Assembly (NCBI GenBank): GCA_934149245.1
Contig: CAKPER010000008.1
Coordinates: forward strand, 1-40,945
Direction: 5' to 3'
From: an uncultured Bacilli bacterium
GTDB lineage: Bacteria; Bacillota_I; Bacilli_A; RF39; UBA660
DNA: 40,945 nucleotides
Shown here: one piece after another, positions 1 through 8,155 of the stretch
Layout of the letters: every line of letters begins with the position of its first letter
Numbering within the stretch: the first letter of the stretch is position 1
The notes under the pieces: generated by a model
Database searches by the model: none
Told to the model about the DNA's origin: nothing
Seen by the model: the letters and a program-made list of their open reading frames with translations, nothing else
Made by a program: the position numbers and the translations under genes

Positions 1-2
1 TT

Positions 3-1151
3 TTATTTAAAGAAAGCTAAATATATTATGAATGTTAAATATATTAGCATTAATATGCAACCATTAGCTTTATCTGAGTTTGTATGTTTTTCTGGAACAC
101 CTACGGCCATTGAAGCAAAAATACCACCAATTAAGCCACCAATATGAGCAAAATTGTCTATATCAGTAATCATAAAACCTATTATTAAATTTATTAATAT
201 TACAGGAATAATTTGGCTACGAAGAGCATTTCCTAAATAAACTCTATAGTGATATCCAAAATATAAAATAGAGCCTAACAATCCAAATATTGCTCCACTA
301 ACACCTACACTAACTCCACTATTAAAGGCAACTGATAGGATACTACCACATACACCACTAAATACAAAGATAAATAAATACTTAAATTTACCATAAAAGC
401 TTTCTACTTGAGGACCTATAACATATAGAGAGTACATATTACAAACAATATGAATAATACCAGCATGTAAAAACATACATGTAAATAACCTATAAAATTG
501 TCCATTCTTTACGTAATAACTAGAATTAGCCCCAAACTTAAGTAAAGTTCTGATATCAGTTGAACCATTTCCAAATACATACATCAAAACAAACATTATA
601 CAACATACTGCCATTATTATATAAGTAATTATAGGTAATTTAGAAGCAAATACTTTTTCAACTTTTTTAGATTTTTCTAAACTTTCTTTATTTATATCAT
701 CACTTATTTTTACAAATAAATCTATTCCTTTTTCTTTATGAGTAGTTTTAGCTACTATATCAGGAAATAATTCAATTAAATTAGGATTTTTTATTTCACT
801 ATTTTTACTAACAAAGAAGTTTAAATCTCCATCTTCATCTTTCTTTAACTCTACTCCATCTCCTAAATTGGTATATATACTTACAGTAGGCATTTTTATA
901 CAAAATGTTTTCTTCTTTAAGTTGCCTATTATTTTTCTTAATTTAAATTTATCAAAACTTAATTGCTCATTATTATGAATATAATGACTAACAATCCTTA
1001 TAATTTTATAGTCTTCATCTAAATTCTCTAACCATATTTCATCAGTAATACCATGTAATATTACTGGATTATAATTCTTTTCTGTTATGAAATAGTGAAC
1101 TAGATTCATTATTAATAAATCACTATTATTTATTTTTATTTCTGGCATCAT
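3..1151 (-). CDS. Rhomboid family intramembrane serine protease
   Basis: Rhomboid protease that would cleave membrane-spanning substrates inside the bilayer. An N-terminal soluble part of about 165 residues precedes a six-helix rhomboid core. The catalytic Ser lies in GVSGAIFG, the catalytic His in AHIGG, and the conserved HIVCNMYSL segment precedes them. The soluble N-terminus followed by the core resembles the GluP/YqgP type of Bacilli. Start choice: the frame is open from a TTG at 1169, but the -10 box at 1179-1184 would put the transcript start only a few bases before that TTG. The GAAGGA at 1158-1163 sits six bases before the ATG at 1151, so I chose that ATG (382 aa). The stop is TAA at 3-5, so the gene is complete. 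Family assignment is firm; substrates are unknown. Confidence 0.93.
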   Translation of the reverse strand: MMPEIKINNSDLLIMNLVHYFITEKNYNPVILHGITDEIWLENLDEDYKIIRIVSHYIHNNEQLSFDKFKLRKIIGNLKKKTFCIKMPTVSIYTNLGDGVELKKDEDGDLNFFVSKNSEIKNPNLIELFPDIVAKTTHKEKGIDLFVKISDDINKESLEKSKKVEKVFASKLPIITYIIMAVCCIMFVLMYVFGNGSTDIRTLLKFGANSSYYVKNGQFYRLFTCMFLHAGIIHIVCNMYSLYVIGPQVESFYGKFKYLFIFVFSGVCGSILSVAFNSGVSVGVSGAIFGLLGSILYFGYHYRVYLGNALRSQIIPVILINLIIGFMITDIDNFAHIGGLIGGIFASMAVGVPEKHTNSDKANGCILMLIYLTFIIYLAFFK

Positions 1152-1178
1152 TTCCATTCCTTCTTCCAACTGAATAAT

Positions 1179-1184
1179 ATTATA
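1179..1184 (-). promoter_or_regulatory. -10 box of the rhomboid gene
   Basis: Reads TATAAT on the minus strand, with the expected transcript start about seven bases downstream near 1172. No good -35 is visible. It matters because it makes the upstream TTG start of the rhomboid gene unlikely. Confidence 0.5.
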
Positions 1185-1609
1185 CTAAAAAACATAAAAT
1201 AAATAAAGAGGCGATACTATGAAATTTAATTTCAAAATAATCTAAAATATACTATTACTATAGTTTCTTAGTTTTTATCTAGTATATATTTTAATAATTA
1301 AAAAGTAATATAACCTTTTTAAATTTATCTCCAATAACTCACCAAATTATTTATTTTCAATATATAAACTTTTTAATAAAAGTTCTTCAAAATATAAAAG
1401 CACCTTAATTATAAACTATTTAACTAATCAATAATATATTCCAATATTTTTTCTACTTAAAAATAATTTTTTAAGTCTTATAAATTGTTTGATTGTACTA
1501 GTTAGTTCTACTATTCTTTTACTTAAACAAAAGGTAGCTTACTTTTTATACCATATATAATATGGAATATTTTTGCAACTATACTATCTATATAGATATT
1601 AGTTTTAAA
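1185..1609. other. Non-coding AT-rich gap
   Basis: About 425 bases between the rhomboid gene and the end of rluD. I see no open frame with a ribosome binding site and no clear terminator. The only ordered element is a perfect palindrome CCATATATAATATGG at 1551-1565 (six-base arms), about 45 bases downstream of rluD. Confidence 0.5.
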
Positions 1610-2503
1610 TTAATCTTCTCTATATTTTTCTAATATTTTTTTGAAAGTATCTGGAACATCACTTGAAAACTCTAGATATTTTTTAGTTATTGGATGGATA
1701 AAACCAATTGTACTAGCATGAAGCATTTGACCAAAATTTTTATCATCCATTTTTTTATAACCATATACAGGATCATTTACAACTGGATGATTTATATAGG
1801 CTAAATGTACTCTTATTTGGTGTGTACGTCCTGTTTCCAGAACACATTCTATTAGAGTAGCTTTCTTTAATCTTTCTAAAACTCTAATATGAGTAATAGC
1901 ATTTTTACTGTTAACCTCAGTTACAGCCATTTTTTTCCTATTATTTTTATCACGACCAATTGGAGCATCTACGGTAGCTGTATCTTCTAGAATAACGCCT
2001 TGTACAAGTGCTATATATTTTCTAAGTACAGTCTTGTTACTTATTTGACTAGCGAGGTCATTGTGAACTTCGTCAGTTTTAGCAACTAATAATAGTCCTG
2101 ATGTATCAGCATCTATTCTATGAACTATTCCTGGCCTGATACTACCATTAACAGAACTTAATTTATTAATATGATACATTAAAGCATTAACTAGTGTTCC
2201 ACTATAATTGCCAACAGCAGGATGAACTACCATGCCACTTTTTTTATTAACAACTAACAAATAGTCATCTTCATAAACAATATCTAAAGGAATATTTTCT
2301 GGTTTTATTTCTACTTCTTCTGTATAATCATCATTTATATAAATATTATCATCAAGCTTTAAATTGTAGCTTGCTTTTACCTTTTTATTATTAACTAAAA
2401 TATTTCCAGAATCTATCATTCTTTTAACTTTACTTCTAGAAATATCAGTATTATCCATAACATATTTATCAATTCTAACTCTATCATTTGCTTTTATTTC
2501 CAT
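1610..2503 (-). CDS. rluD: RluA/RluD-family 23S rRNA pseudouridine synthase
   Basis: Converts uridines in large-subunit rRNA to pseudouridine. An S4 RNA-binding domain fills roughly residues 1-60 (RIDKYV...SRSKVKRMI). The catalytic domain follows, with the family signature HRIDADTSGLLLVAK carrying the catalytic Asp; the usual form is HRLDxDTSGL. At 297 aa the length is normal. Start: the frame opens nine codons further up, but AGAGGTGA at 2509-2516 sits correctly for the ATG at 2503. It overlaps the end of lspA by 20 bases, which implies translational coupling; lspA-rluD adjacency is common in Firmicutes. RluD versus another RluA-family member cannot be settled from sequence alone. Confidence 0.93.
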   Translation of the reverse strand: MEIKANDRVRIDKYVMDNTDISRSKVKRMIDSGNILVNNKKVKASYNLKLDDNIYINDDYTEEVEIKPENIPLDIVYEDDYLLVVNKKSGMVVHPAVGNYSGTLVNALMYHINKLSSVNGSIRPGIVHRIDADTSGLLLVAKTDEVHNDLASQISNKTVLRKYIALVQGVILEDTATVDAPIGRDKNNRKKMAVTEVNSKNAITHIRVLERLKKATLIECVLETGRTHQIRVHLAYINHPVVNDPVYGYKKMDDKNFGQMLHASTIGFIHPITKKYLEFSSDVPDTFKKILEKYRED

Positions 2504-2960
2504 AACATTCACCTCTAATACTAAAAACAATAATTAAAAAGACTCCTACTACTATTGCAATATCTGCTACATTAAATATAGCAAAATTATAGCCAATAAT
2601 ATTAAAATCAAAAAAATCTATAACATATCCAAGTCTTATTCTGTCAAATAAATTCCCTAAAGCTCCTCCTACTATAAGTCCGTAAGAAAAGCATTCAAAA
2701 CCATTTAATATTCTACTATTAATATACCTAAAAATCAACCAGACTATAAAAAATGTTAAAATTATTATGAAAAAAATATTTCCTTCTAACATACTAAAAG
2801 CAACACCTGTATTTTTTACATAGGTTATGGAGAAAAAGTTTTTAATAATTGATATACTTTGATTAGGAGCCATAAATTTTGTTACTAAAAGTTTAGAGAT
2901 TAAGTCTATAATAATTATTAGGAATATTACTATATAAGTTTTTTTATTTTTCATTTTCAT
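2484..2960 (-). CDS. lspA: Lipoprotein signal peptidase (signal peptidase II)
   Basis: Membrane aspartyl peptidase that removes signal peptides from diacylated prolipoproteins. Four hydrophobic segments are visible. The conserved block GGALGNLFDRIRLGYVIDF carries one catalytic Asp and FNVADIAI the other. Length is typical at about 158 aa. Start: an ATG at 2978 forms TAATG with the stop of the upstream pilin-like gene, but the AAGGATG at about 2970-2976 better serves the ATG at 2960. The gene lies between the pilin-like gene and rluD with almost no spacing, so all three are probably one transcript. Confidence 0.95.
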   Translation of the reverse strand: MKMKNKKTYIVIFLIIIIDLISKLLVTKFMAPNQSISIIKNFFSITYVKNTGVAFSMLEGNIFFIIILTFFIVWLIFRYINSRILNGFECFSYGLIVGGALGNLFDRIRLGYVIDFFDFNIIGYNFAIFNVADIAIVVGVFLIIVFSIRGECYGNKSK

Positions 2961-2977
2961 AATATTTACATCCTTCA

Positions 2978-4243
2978 TTAATTATTAGAATATTTGTTAG
3001 AATTATTACATGTGTATTCAGCAGAATAATCAGAACTAGATATTGAGCATGTATCATAATAAGTTATAGGTAAGGAAAATATTTGATTAGATAGTAAACT
3101 TGAGGTGACTCTACTTTCTAAATAATAATTAACTCCGCTAGTTATATAATATTTCCCATTTTTGTACGAAATACCGTTAATTTTGTAGAAGTTTCGACAT
3201 TTTGATGAATTTGTATCATCAGAACAATAATATTTATCTTTTAACATAGTTCTTAACTTATATATACCAGTTTTCCCAATTTCAATTGATTTATTATTAC
3301 ATCTTGATAATTGATAATATTGGAAATTACTATTATATTCATATCTGTCACAAAATTTTTTAGTTTGTTTATTTTCTGCTATAATGACTTTATCGCTTGA
3401 AGATATTTTTTTGGAAACTTTAGTAAAATTAATTTTGTATTTTGTTACATTGGTTGTAATTTCATTGCCATCAATACTTGTGACGTCGTTAATAAGCAAT
3501 ACTATTTCTGATGATTTTTTATAGTATTTACCTTTTAAAGCATTTTGAACTTTTGTTAGTTTATCATTATTTGAGCCTGAAGCATCAGTACCACCATTAT
3601 TTGAGCCTGAAGCATCAGTACCACCATTATTTGAGCCTGAAGCATCAGTACTACCATTATTTGAGCCTGAAGCATCAGTACTACCATTATTTGAGCCTGA
3701 AGTATTGCCTTTACCTATTACTTCTGTTAATGCTGCTGGCATATTAGTAATAATTTTGTATTTTTCACTAACATCACAATTTAAATTACTTAAATCAGCA
3801 TAATAATAATAAACCATATCTGAATCTCTATATAAAGATACATCAACTTTATTTAATTCACATTTCTTCGTTTTGTTTTTGGGATTAATTATGTCTTTAT
3901 TTTGAATTAAATTTTTAATTTCACTTAGTTTAAATGATTCCATTTTAACTACTGTCACCTCATCAGTATATTTTTCATTAGAACACTTTTCTTTGTCATA
4001 TAATTTACATTTTGTATAACTATAACTACTACTACTATCATTACTTTCAAGGTCGTTTTTTGTTCTAGCCTCGCTTATATATGCATCAATGGAATTTTCT
4101 AACTTATCAACAAATATTTTCTCACTTTTATCCTTTGATTTTTCTATTACCCCAAGGACACTATGAGCTGTAATTCCCATGACTAATCCTAAAACAACAA
4201 CAGTAGCTAATAATTCAATTAAAGTAAAACCCTTATTATCCAT
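2978..4243 (-). CDS. Type IV pilin-like protein with decapeptide repeats
   Basis: The N-terminus MDNKGFTLIELLATVVVLG is a class III (prepilin) signal: cleavage expected between Gly4 and Phe5, with Glu at mature position 5, followed by one hydrophobic helix. The protein is 421 aa, much longer than an ordinary pilin. Between two globular halves lie four copies of the decapeptide GSNNGSTDAS or its GGTDAS variant, plus a fifth partial copy. Both halves are Cys-rich, about ten Cys in all (KCKLYDKEKC, YYCSDDTNSSKC, YTCNN), which suggests disulphide-bonded extracellular domains. Start: AGGTGA precedes the ATG at 4243 by five bases; the upstream GTG lies inside that site. No prepilin peptidase or assembly ATPase is in the window. 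The surface role is inferred; the function is unknown. Confidence 0.85.
   Translation of the reverse strand: MDNKGFTLIELLATVVVLGLVMGITAHSVLGVIEKSKDKSEKIFVDKLENSIDAYISEARTKNDLESNDSSSSYSYTKCKLYDKEKCSNEKYTDEVTVVKMESFKLSEIKNLIQNKDIINPKNKTKKCELNKVDVSLYRDSDMVYYYYADLSNLNCDVSEKYKIITNMPAALTEVIGKGNTSGSNNGSTDASGSNNGSTDASGSNNGGTDASGSNNGGTDASGSNNDKLTKVQNALKGKYYKKSSEIVLLINDVTSIDGNEITTNVTKYKINFTKVSKKISSSDKVIIAENKQTKKFCDRYEYNSNFQYYQLSRCNNKSIEIGKTGIYKLRTMLKDKYYCSDDTNSSKCRNFYKINGISYKNGKYYITSGVNYYLESRVTSSLLSNQIFSLPITYYDTCSISSSDYSAEYTCNNSNKYSNN
3565..3702 (-). repeat. 30-bp in-frame tandem repeat
   Basis: Four complete 30-bp units (starting at 3565, 3595, 3625 and 3655) and a fifth partial unit to 3702, inside the pilin-like gene. 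Units differ at one position (ACCACC versus ACTACC on the plus strand), giving the GST and GGT peptide variants. Because 30 is a multiple of three, gain or loss of units keeps the frame. Confidence 0.95.
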
Positions 4244-4364
4244 ATTTATCACCTAGTTTTATTGTAGCATATTAATTTTATTTTTTCTATGAAAAACAAA
4301 AAAATAAGACAAAAACAAAAGAATTGTTTTTATCCTAAAAGAAATTATAGATATTAATTTTTAA

Positions 4365-5243
4365 TTATTCGCCACTTTCTAATGTTAAAATTCCTGTTTC
4401 TATTGCAAGACCACTATAATTGCTATCTTCTATAGCAAATGTTCTTAATGCTGCCTTAGGGTTAGCAATATTAAGAGTATATGTCTCTTCGGTCATAGTA
4501 ACACTTTGAACATCAGTATTAAAAGTGTGACTACCGTCACTATTAACTTGTTTAAAGTAAACAGTAGTTGGTGCGCATTCTGCAGAAAAAGGTACTTTAT
4601 TAAAAACGACTTCTCCTTGTTCGTTACTAACAATTAAATCACCATACGTATTACCTTCACTATCTGTTCTATAAAATTCAGCAGCAACAACAGGAGTTCC
4701 TCCATTAGCGCTATCGCCAGTATCTGTTATTTTTAAGGTTAAGGTACCTGTAGCTTCGATTGTGAATTTATAGTCATCAGTTCCTTCAACTATAGAAATA
4801 TTACTAGGATTAATAGATGTAACATCATACCCAGTAACATTTGCAGTAACATTATAGTTACCATTAATAGTTCTAAACTTCCTTGACCATCAGCTATTGA
4901 TACGGTATGTTTTTTTACATAAATTAATTTCACTTTCCGTAATTTTTAAATTTGGATAATTAGCATCCATAAGACATATAGAAACAATATGCTTATTAGA
5001 TGTAAGATTAACATTATAAAACTCGTTTTCTCTAGCATAAATGGAAAAAGCCCCTAATACATTAGCACTGTGAATAACATATACTTTATATGCACAACAT
5101 TTTGTAAGAAAAACAGAAATTTTATCTAAACAATTAGACTTATTTTTATAAATTATCTCATTATGCATATTTTTTATAATAATTAAACAAGGAAATCGTA
5201 AAATTTCATTATTAAAACTTATCTTTAATTTAACCTCAACCAT
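4365..5243 (-). pseudogene. Broken gene for a beta-sandwich surface-type protein
   Basis: Two blocks share one frame and are separated by a TGA at 4890-4892. The 5' block (4890-5243, about 117 aa) runs from a poorly spaced start; the AGGAG at 5257-5261 better fits the GTG at 5252. The 3' block (4365-4889, 174 codons) has no start codon but reads as real protein: NGNYNVTANVTGYDVTS, GTLTLKITDTGDSANGG, ending in TLESGE. This is typical of CnaB/transthyretin-like beta-sandwich repeats. Between them, the sequence reads sensibly only if one A is removed from the seven-A run at 4911-4917 and one base is added near 4875-4878, giving KKHTVSIADGQGSF then RTINGNYN. Two compensating frameshifts, or sequencing errors, are therefore likely. 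No homologue is recognised for the 5' block. Confidence 0.6.
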
Positions 5244-5314
5244 AATAAACACATCACTCCTATACTTTATTGTATGTATAACAAAAATTACGAAAAAAGC
5301 TATCACAATATAAT

Positions 5315-5343
5315 TTGCAATATTTATAAAAATAATATATACT
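5315..5343 (+). promoter_or_regulatory. Promoter of the DUF192-gpsA operon
   Basis: TTGCAA at 5315-5320, 17-base spacer, TATACT at 5338-5343. The start of the DUF192 gene is 17 bases further on, with GGTAGGGTGA as ribosome binding site, so the leader would be very short. Confidence 0.6.
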
Positions 5344-5359
5344 TAGGTAGGGTGAACAT

Positions 5360-5680
5360 ATGCAACTTTCATATAATGAAAAAAAAATAGAGCTTGTTAA
5401 TTGTAAAAGTTTTTATTCAAGATTAAAAGGATTTATGTTTGATAAGAATATAAATAAGGCTTTATTATTTGATAAATGTAATAGTATTCATACATTTTTT
5501 ATGTTTTGTAATATTGATGTAATTATGTGTGATAAAAAAAATATTATTATAAAATATTATAATAATCTTGCAAAAAACAAAGTAATTTTGCCTAAAAAGG
5601 CTGTAACGAAAGTATATGAAATGCCTGTTAATTATTTTAATAATGTTAAAATAGGTGATAAAATGGAGGTAATAGAATGA
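5360..5680 (+). CDS. DUF192 family protein
   Basis: Small protein of 106 aa matching the DUF192 fold: FYSRLKGFMF (family RLxGLMF), SIHTFFMFCNIDVIMCD (the hallmark SIHTFFM-x-IDV), and a C-terminal IGDKMEVIE (GDxLE). The full domain fits with nothing extra and no signal peptide, so this is a cytosolic form. The biochemical function of DUF192 is not established. It overlaps gpsA by ATGA, so the two are translationally coupled. The stop is TGA, which shows that TGA terminates here. Ribosome binding site GGTGA lies just before the ATG. Confidence 0.88.
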   Translation: MQLSYNEKKIELVNCKSFYSRLKGFMFDKNINKALLFDKCNSIHTFFMFCNIDVIMCDKKNIIIKYYNNLAKNKVILPKKAVTKVYEMPVNYFNNVKIGDKMEVIE

Positions 5681-6612
5681 AAATAACAATATTAGGATGT
5701 GGTGCATATGGTACAGCACTAGCAAATATGTTTTTAGAAAATAAGTGTGAAATAAAAATGTGGAATAAATTTGGAGATATTTTTGATAATTTGAGGCAAG
5801 AATATCAAGATATATATTTTACTACTAACTTAGAAGAGAGTTTAGAAGACTGCGAGTTATTAGTAATAGCAATTCCTGTAGCTTTTATAGAAAGTGTTGC
5901 AAAAGAGTTAGCTAATTACTATAACAACCAGGATATTCTAATTGCCAGTAAGGGAATAAGTATTGATGATGGACTGCTAGCAACAGAAATTCTAAAAAAA
6001 GAATTAAAAACTGATAATCTGGGAGCTATTTCTGGTGGAACATTTGCTGTTGATATGAAAGATAAAAAGGTTATGGGATTAACTCTTGGAACAAATAGCT
6101 CTAGCATAAAAGAAAAAGTAAAGGAAGCTTTAGAAAATAAATATTTAAAAATTCAATATACTAATGACTATCTTGGAGTAGAAATATGTGGAGCAATTAA
6201 AAATGTTATGGCTATAGGTTTTGGAATATTAGATGGCTGTGGTTATCCAGAATCTACTAAGTTTTTATATTTAACTGAGGCTATATATGAAATAAAATAT
6301 TTAATTGAAAAACTTGGTGGTGAAAGCGAAACTATTATGAGTTATGCTGGTATAGATGATATAATGATGACTTGTACTTCAACTAAATCTAGAAACTATA
6401 CACTAGGAAATTTAATAGGTGCTAAAAAAGACATAGAAGAAATTAATAATTATAAAGAGACTACAACTATTGAAGGACTTGGAACAGCATTAGCAATTCA
6501 TAATATATGTAAAAATAATAATTTAGAATTAAATATTTGTAAGATAATTTATGATATACTTTATAATAATCAAGATAGTAACGCCTTAATAGAATACTTA
6601 GAAAACAAATAA
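5677..6612 (+). CDS. gpsA: Glycerol-3-phosphate dehydrogenase [NAD(P)+]
   Basis: Reduces dihydroxyacetone phosphate to sn-glycerol-3-phosphate for phospholipid synthesis, in the cytosol. The N-terminal Rossmann motif ILGCGAYGTALANMF is intact. GAISGGTFAVDM (family SGPxFA) and CGAIKNVMAIGFGILDG include the catalytic-Lys region, and SRNYTLGNLIG is the conserved C-terminal substrate region. Length 311 aa is slightly short of the usual 330. The SGP motif reads SGGTF here, a mild deviation. A good GGAGGT site lies inside the end of the DUF192 gene. Its product feeds pgsA at 23.3 kb. Confidence 0.94.
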   Translation: MKITILGCGAYGTALANMFLENKCEIKMWNKFGDIFDNLRQEYQDIYFTTNLEESLEDCELLVIAIPVAFIESVAKELANYYNNQDILIASKGISIDDGLLATEILKKELKTDNLGAISGGTFAVDMKDKKVMGLTLGTNSSSIKEKVKEALENKYLKIQYTNDYLGVEICGAIKNVMAIGFGILDGCGYPESTKFLYLTEAIYEIKYLIEKLGGESETIMSYAGIDDIMMTCTSTKSRNYTLGNLIGAKKDIEEINNYKETTTIEGLGTALAIHNICKNNNLELNICKIIYDILYNNQDSNALIEYLENK

Positions 6613-6628
6613 AATTTATTAAAGTCGG

Positions 6629-6735
6629 ATGAGCAGAATCTGTAAATAAATTTTGATAATAAACTAATTTGACTTTTTGTTATTATTTATAATATATAAT
6701 AGTATTTACACAGAATTATTTACACTCCTACTCAT
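6629..6735. repeat. Imperfect inverted repeat between gpsA and obgE
   Basis: The arms 6629-6649 and 6716-6735 are imperfect reverse complements of about 20 bases (ATGAGCAGAATCTGTAAATAA against ATGAGTAGGAGTGTAAATAA). The 66 bases between them include TTGACT at 6669-6674 and TATAAT at 6695-6700, which are 20 bases apart, wider than ideal. With the terminator at 6741-6767 this could be a small RNA unit or a decayed small mobile element. Confidence 0.45.
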
Positions 6736-6740
6736 AGATA

Positions 6741-6767
6741 AAAAAAGATCTACATATGATCTTTTTT
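6741..6767. terminator. Bidirectional terminator, gpsA/obgE
   Basis: Perfect ten-base stem AAAAAAGATC / GATCTTTTTT with a seven-base loop. It has T runs on both strands and lies between two converging genes; it overlaps the obgE stop codon. Confidence 0.9.
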
Positions 6768-8034
6768 ATTTTTGCCATTCAAATTCATAATCCATTATTC
6801 TAACAATATCACCGTCATTTATTCCCATTTTTTCTAATTCTTCATCTAAGCCCATTTTTCTTAGTTTGTTAGAAAATCTTACTAAAGCTTCTTCAGTATT
6901 AAAGTTTGTCATCTTAAACATTTTTTCTACTTTTTCTCCAGATATAACGTAAACTTTATTATCTTTAGAAATAGAAAATGGTTTTGTAACTTTAAATTTA
7001 TATAATACATGACTTTCTTGAATATCTTCATCAAACAATACTTCATCTTTTGTATTTTTTACTAAATTAAGTAATTCATTGATAACTGTATCAAGCCCTT
7101 TATTATTTATAGCTGATATCTCATAAATTGGTTCTTTAACATGTTCTTTAAATTTAATTAAATTATCTTTTGAATCTTCTATATCCATTTTATTAGCAAT
7201 TATAATTTCTGGCTTTTTTAGTAATTTTTCACTAAAATTCTCTAATTCTTTTCTTATACTAAGATAATCTTGATATGGATCACGACCTTCACTTCCTGAC
7301 ATATCAATAACGTGAGCTATTATTTTTGTTCTTTCTATATGTCTTAAAAATTTGTGACCAAGTCCAGCACCTTCACTGGCTCCTTCGATAAGACCTGGTA
7401 AATCAGCAACTGTATAAGAATAATCATCTGTACTAACTACTCCTAAGTTTGGAGATAATGTTGTAAAGTGATATGAAGCTATTTTAGGATTAGCATTTGT
7501 AATCATTGATAAAATGGTTGATTTTCCAACACTTGGTAATCCAACTAATCCAACGTCTGCAAGCATTCTAAGTTCAACAATAACTTTTCTTTCCTCACCT
7601 GGCTCACCACGTTCACAAAATGATGGACAAGGATTATCTTTCGTTGCTAAAGTTACATTACCATAACCGCCTCGCCCACCAAAGGCAACAACAACTTCTT
7701 GATTATTTTTTGTTAAATCTGCAATTACAACACCTGTCTCATAATCTTTAATAGTTGTGCCTAAAGGAACTTTAACAATAGTATCATCGGCACTTTTACC
7801 ATTTTTATTTTTTCCTTGACCATTAGCTCCTACATTAGCTTTAATATGTTTTTGATATCTTAAATCTATTAGAGTTCTAAGTCCTTCATCAGCTTTAAAG
7901 ATAATATCTCCACCTTTTCCACCATTACCTCCAAAAGGACCACCCATTGGAATATATTTTTCTCTTCTAAATGCCATACAGCCATCTCCACCACGACCAG
8001 CATAAAGATTAACTATTACCTCATCTACAAACAC
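6766..8034 (-). CDS. obgE: Obg family GTPase
   Basis: Ribosome-associated GTPase for 50S assembly and stress control. The glycine-rich Obg fold fills residues 1-157 (AGRGGDGCMAFRREKYIPMGGPFGG). The G domain follows, with GLPSVGKS at 165-172, DLPG at 211-214 and NKMD near 281. A C-terminal OCT domain ends in VRIMDYEFEWQ. Length 422 aa is full for the Firmicutes form with OCT domain. Start: a GTG at 8034 with AGGAGG six bases upstream; an ATG two bases further up is out of frame. It stands alone, without the rplU-rpmA genes that often precede it. A TATAAT at 8058-8063 is a likely -10. Confidence 0.97.
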   Translation of the reverse strand: MFVDEVIVNLYAGRGGDGCMAFRREKYIPMGGPFGGNGGKGGDIIFKADEGLRTLIDLRYQKHIKANVGANGQGKNKNGKSADDTIVKVPLGTTIKDYETGVVIADLTKNNQEVVVAFGGRGGYGNVTLATKDNPCPSFCERGEPGEERKVIVELRMLADVGLVGLPSVGKSTILSMITNANPKIASYHFTTLSPNLGVVSTDDYSYTVADLPGLIEGASEGAGLGHKFLRHIERTKIIAHVIDMSGSEGRDPYQDYLSIRKELENFSEKLLKKPEIIIANKMDIEDSKDNLIKFKEHVKEPIYEISAINNKGLDTVINELLNLVKNTKDEVLFDEDIQESHVLYKFKVTKPFSISKDNKVYVISGEKVEKMFKMTNFNTEEALVRFSNKLRKMGLDEELEKMGINDGDIVRIMDYEFEWQK

Positions 8035-8078
8035 ATTATCCCTCCTCTTTCTTAATTATTATACTATAGAGGTAAAAA

Positions 8079-8117
8079 AAAAGAAATATCCAAAATTTAA
8101 TTTAGATAATTTCTTTT
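8079..8117 (-). terminator. Terminator after the TasA-like gene
   Basis: On the minus strand AAAAGAAATTATC pairs with GATATTTCTTTT (one bulged base, 14-base loop), followed by an unbroken T run. It lies just downstream of the stop at 8156. Confidence 0.75.
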
Positions 8118-8155
8118 AATTTAAAATAATTAATTTATTATTCTTTTGTAGTTGT

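Noticed and set aside
3565..3702. CRISPR array
   Set aside because: The 30-bp units are directly adjacent with no spacers and are part of a coding frame.
3511..3747. Plus-strand frame with repeated Leu-Ser-Leu-Lys-His
   Set aside because: It is the complement of the 30-bp repeats in the pilin-like gene, with no ribosome binding site.
4887..4892. TGA read as an amino acid (recoding or Mycoplasma code) joining the two halves of the broken gene
   Set aside because: TGA is a normal stop for the DUF192 and ylmH genes and Trp is TGG throughout. The residues around the TGA make no domain sense, whereas a -1/+1 shift restores a sensible reading.
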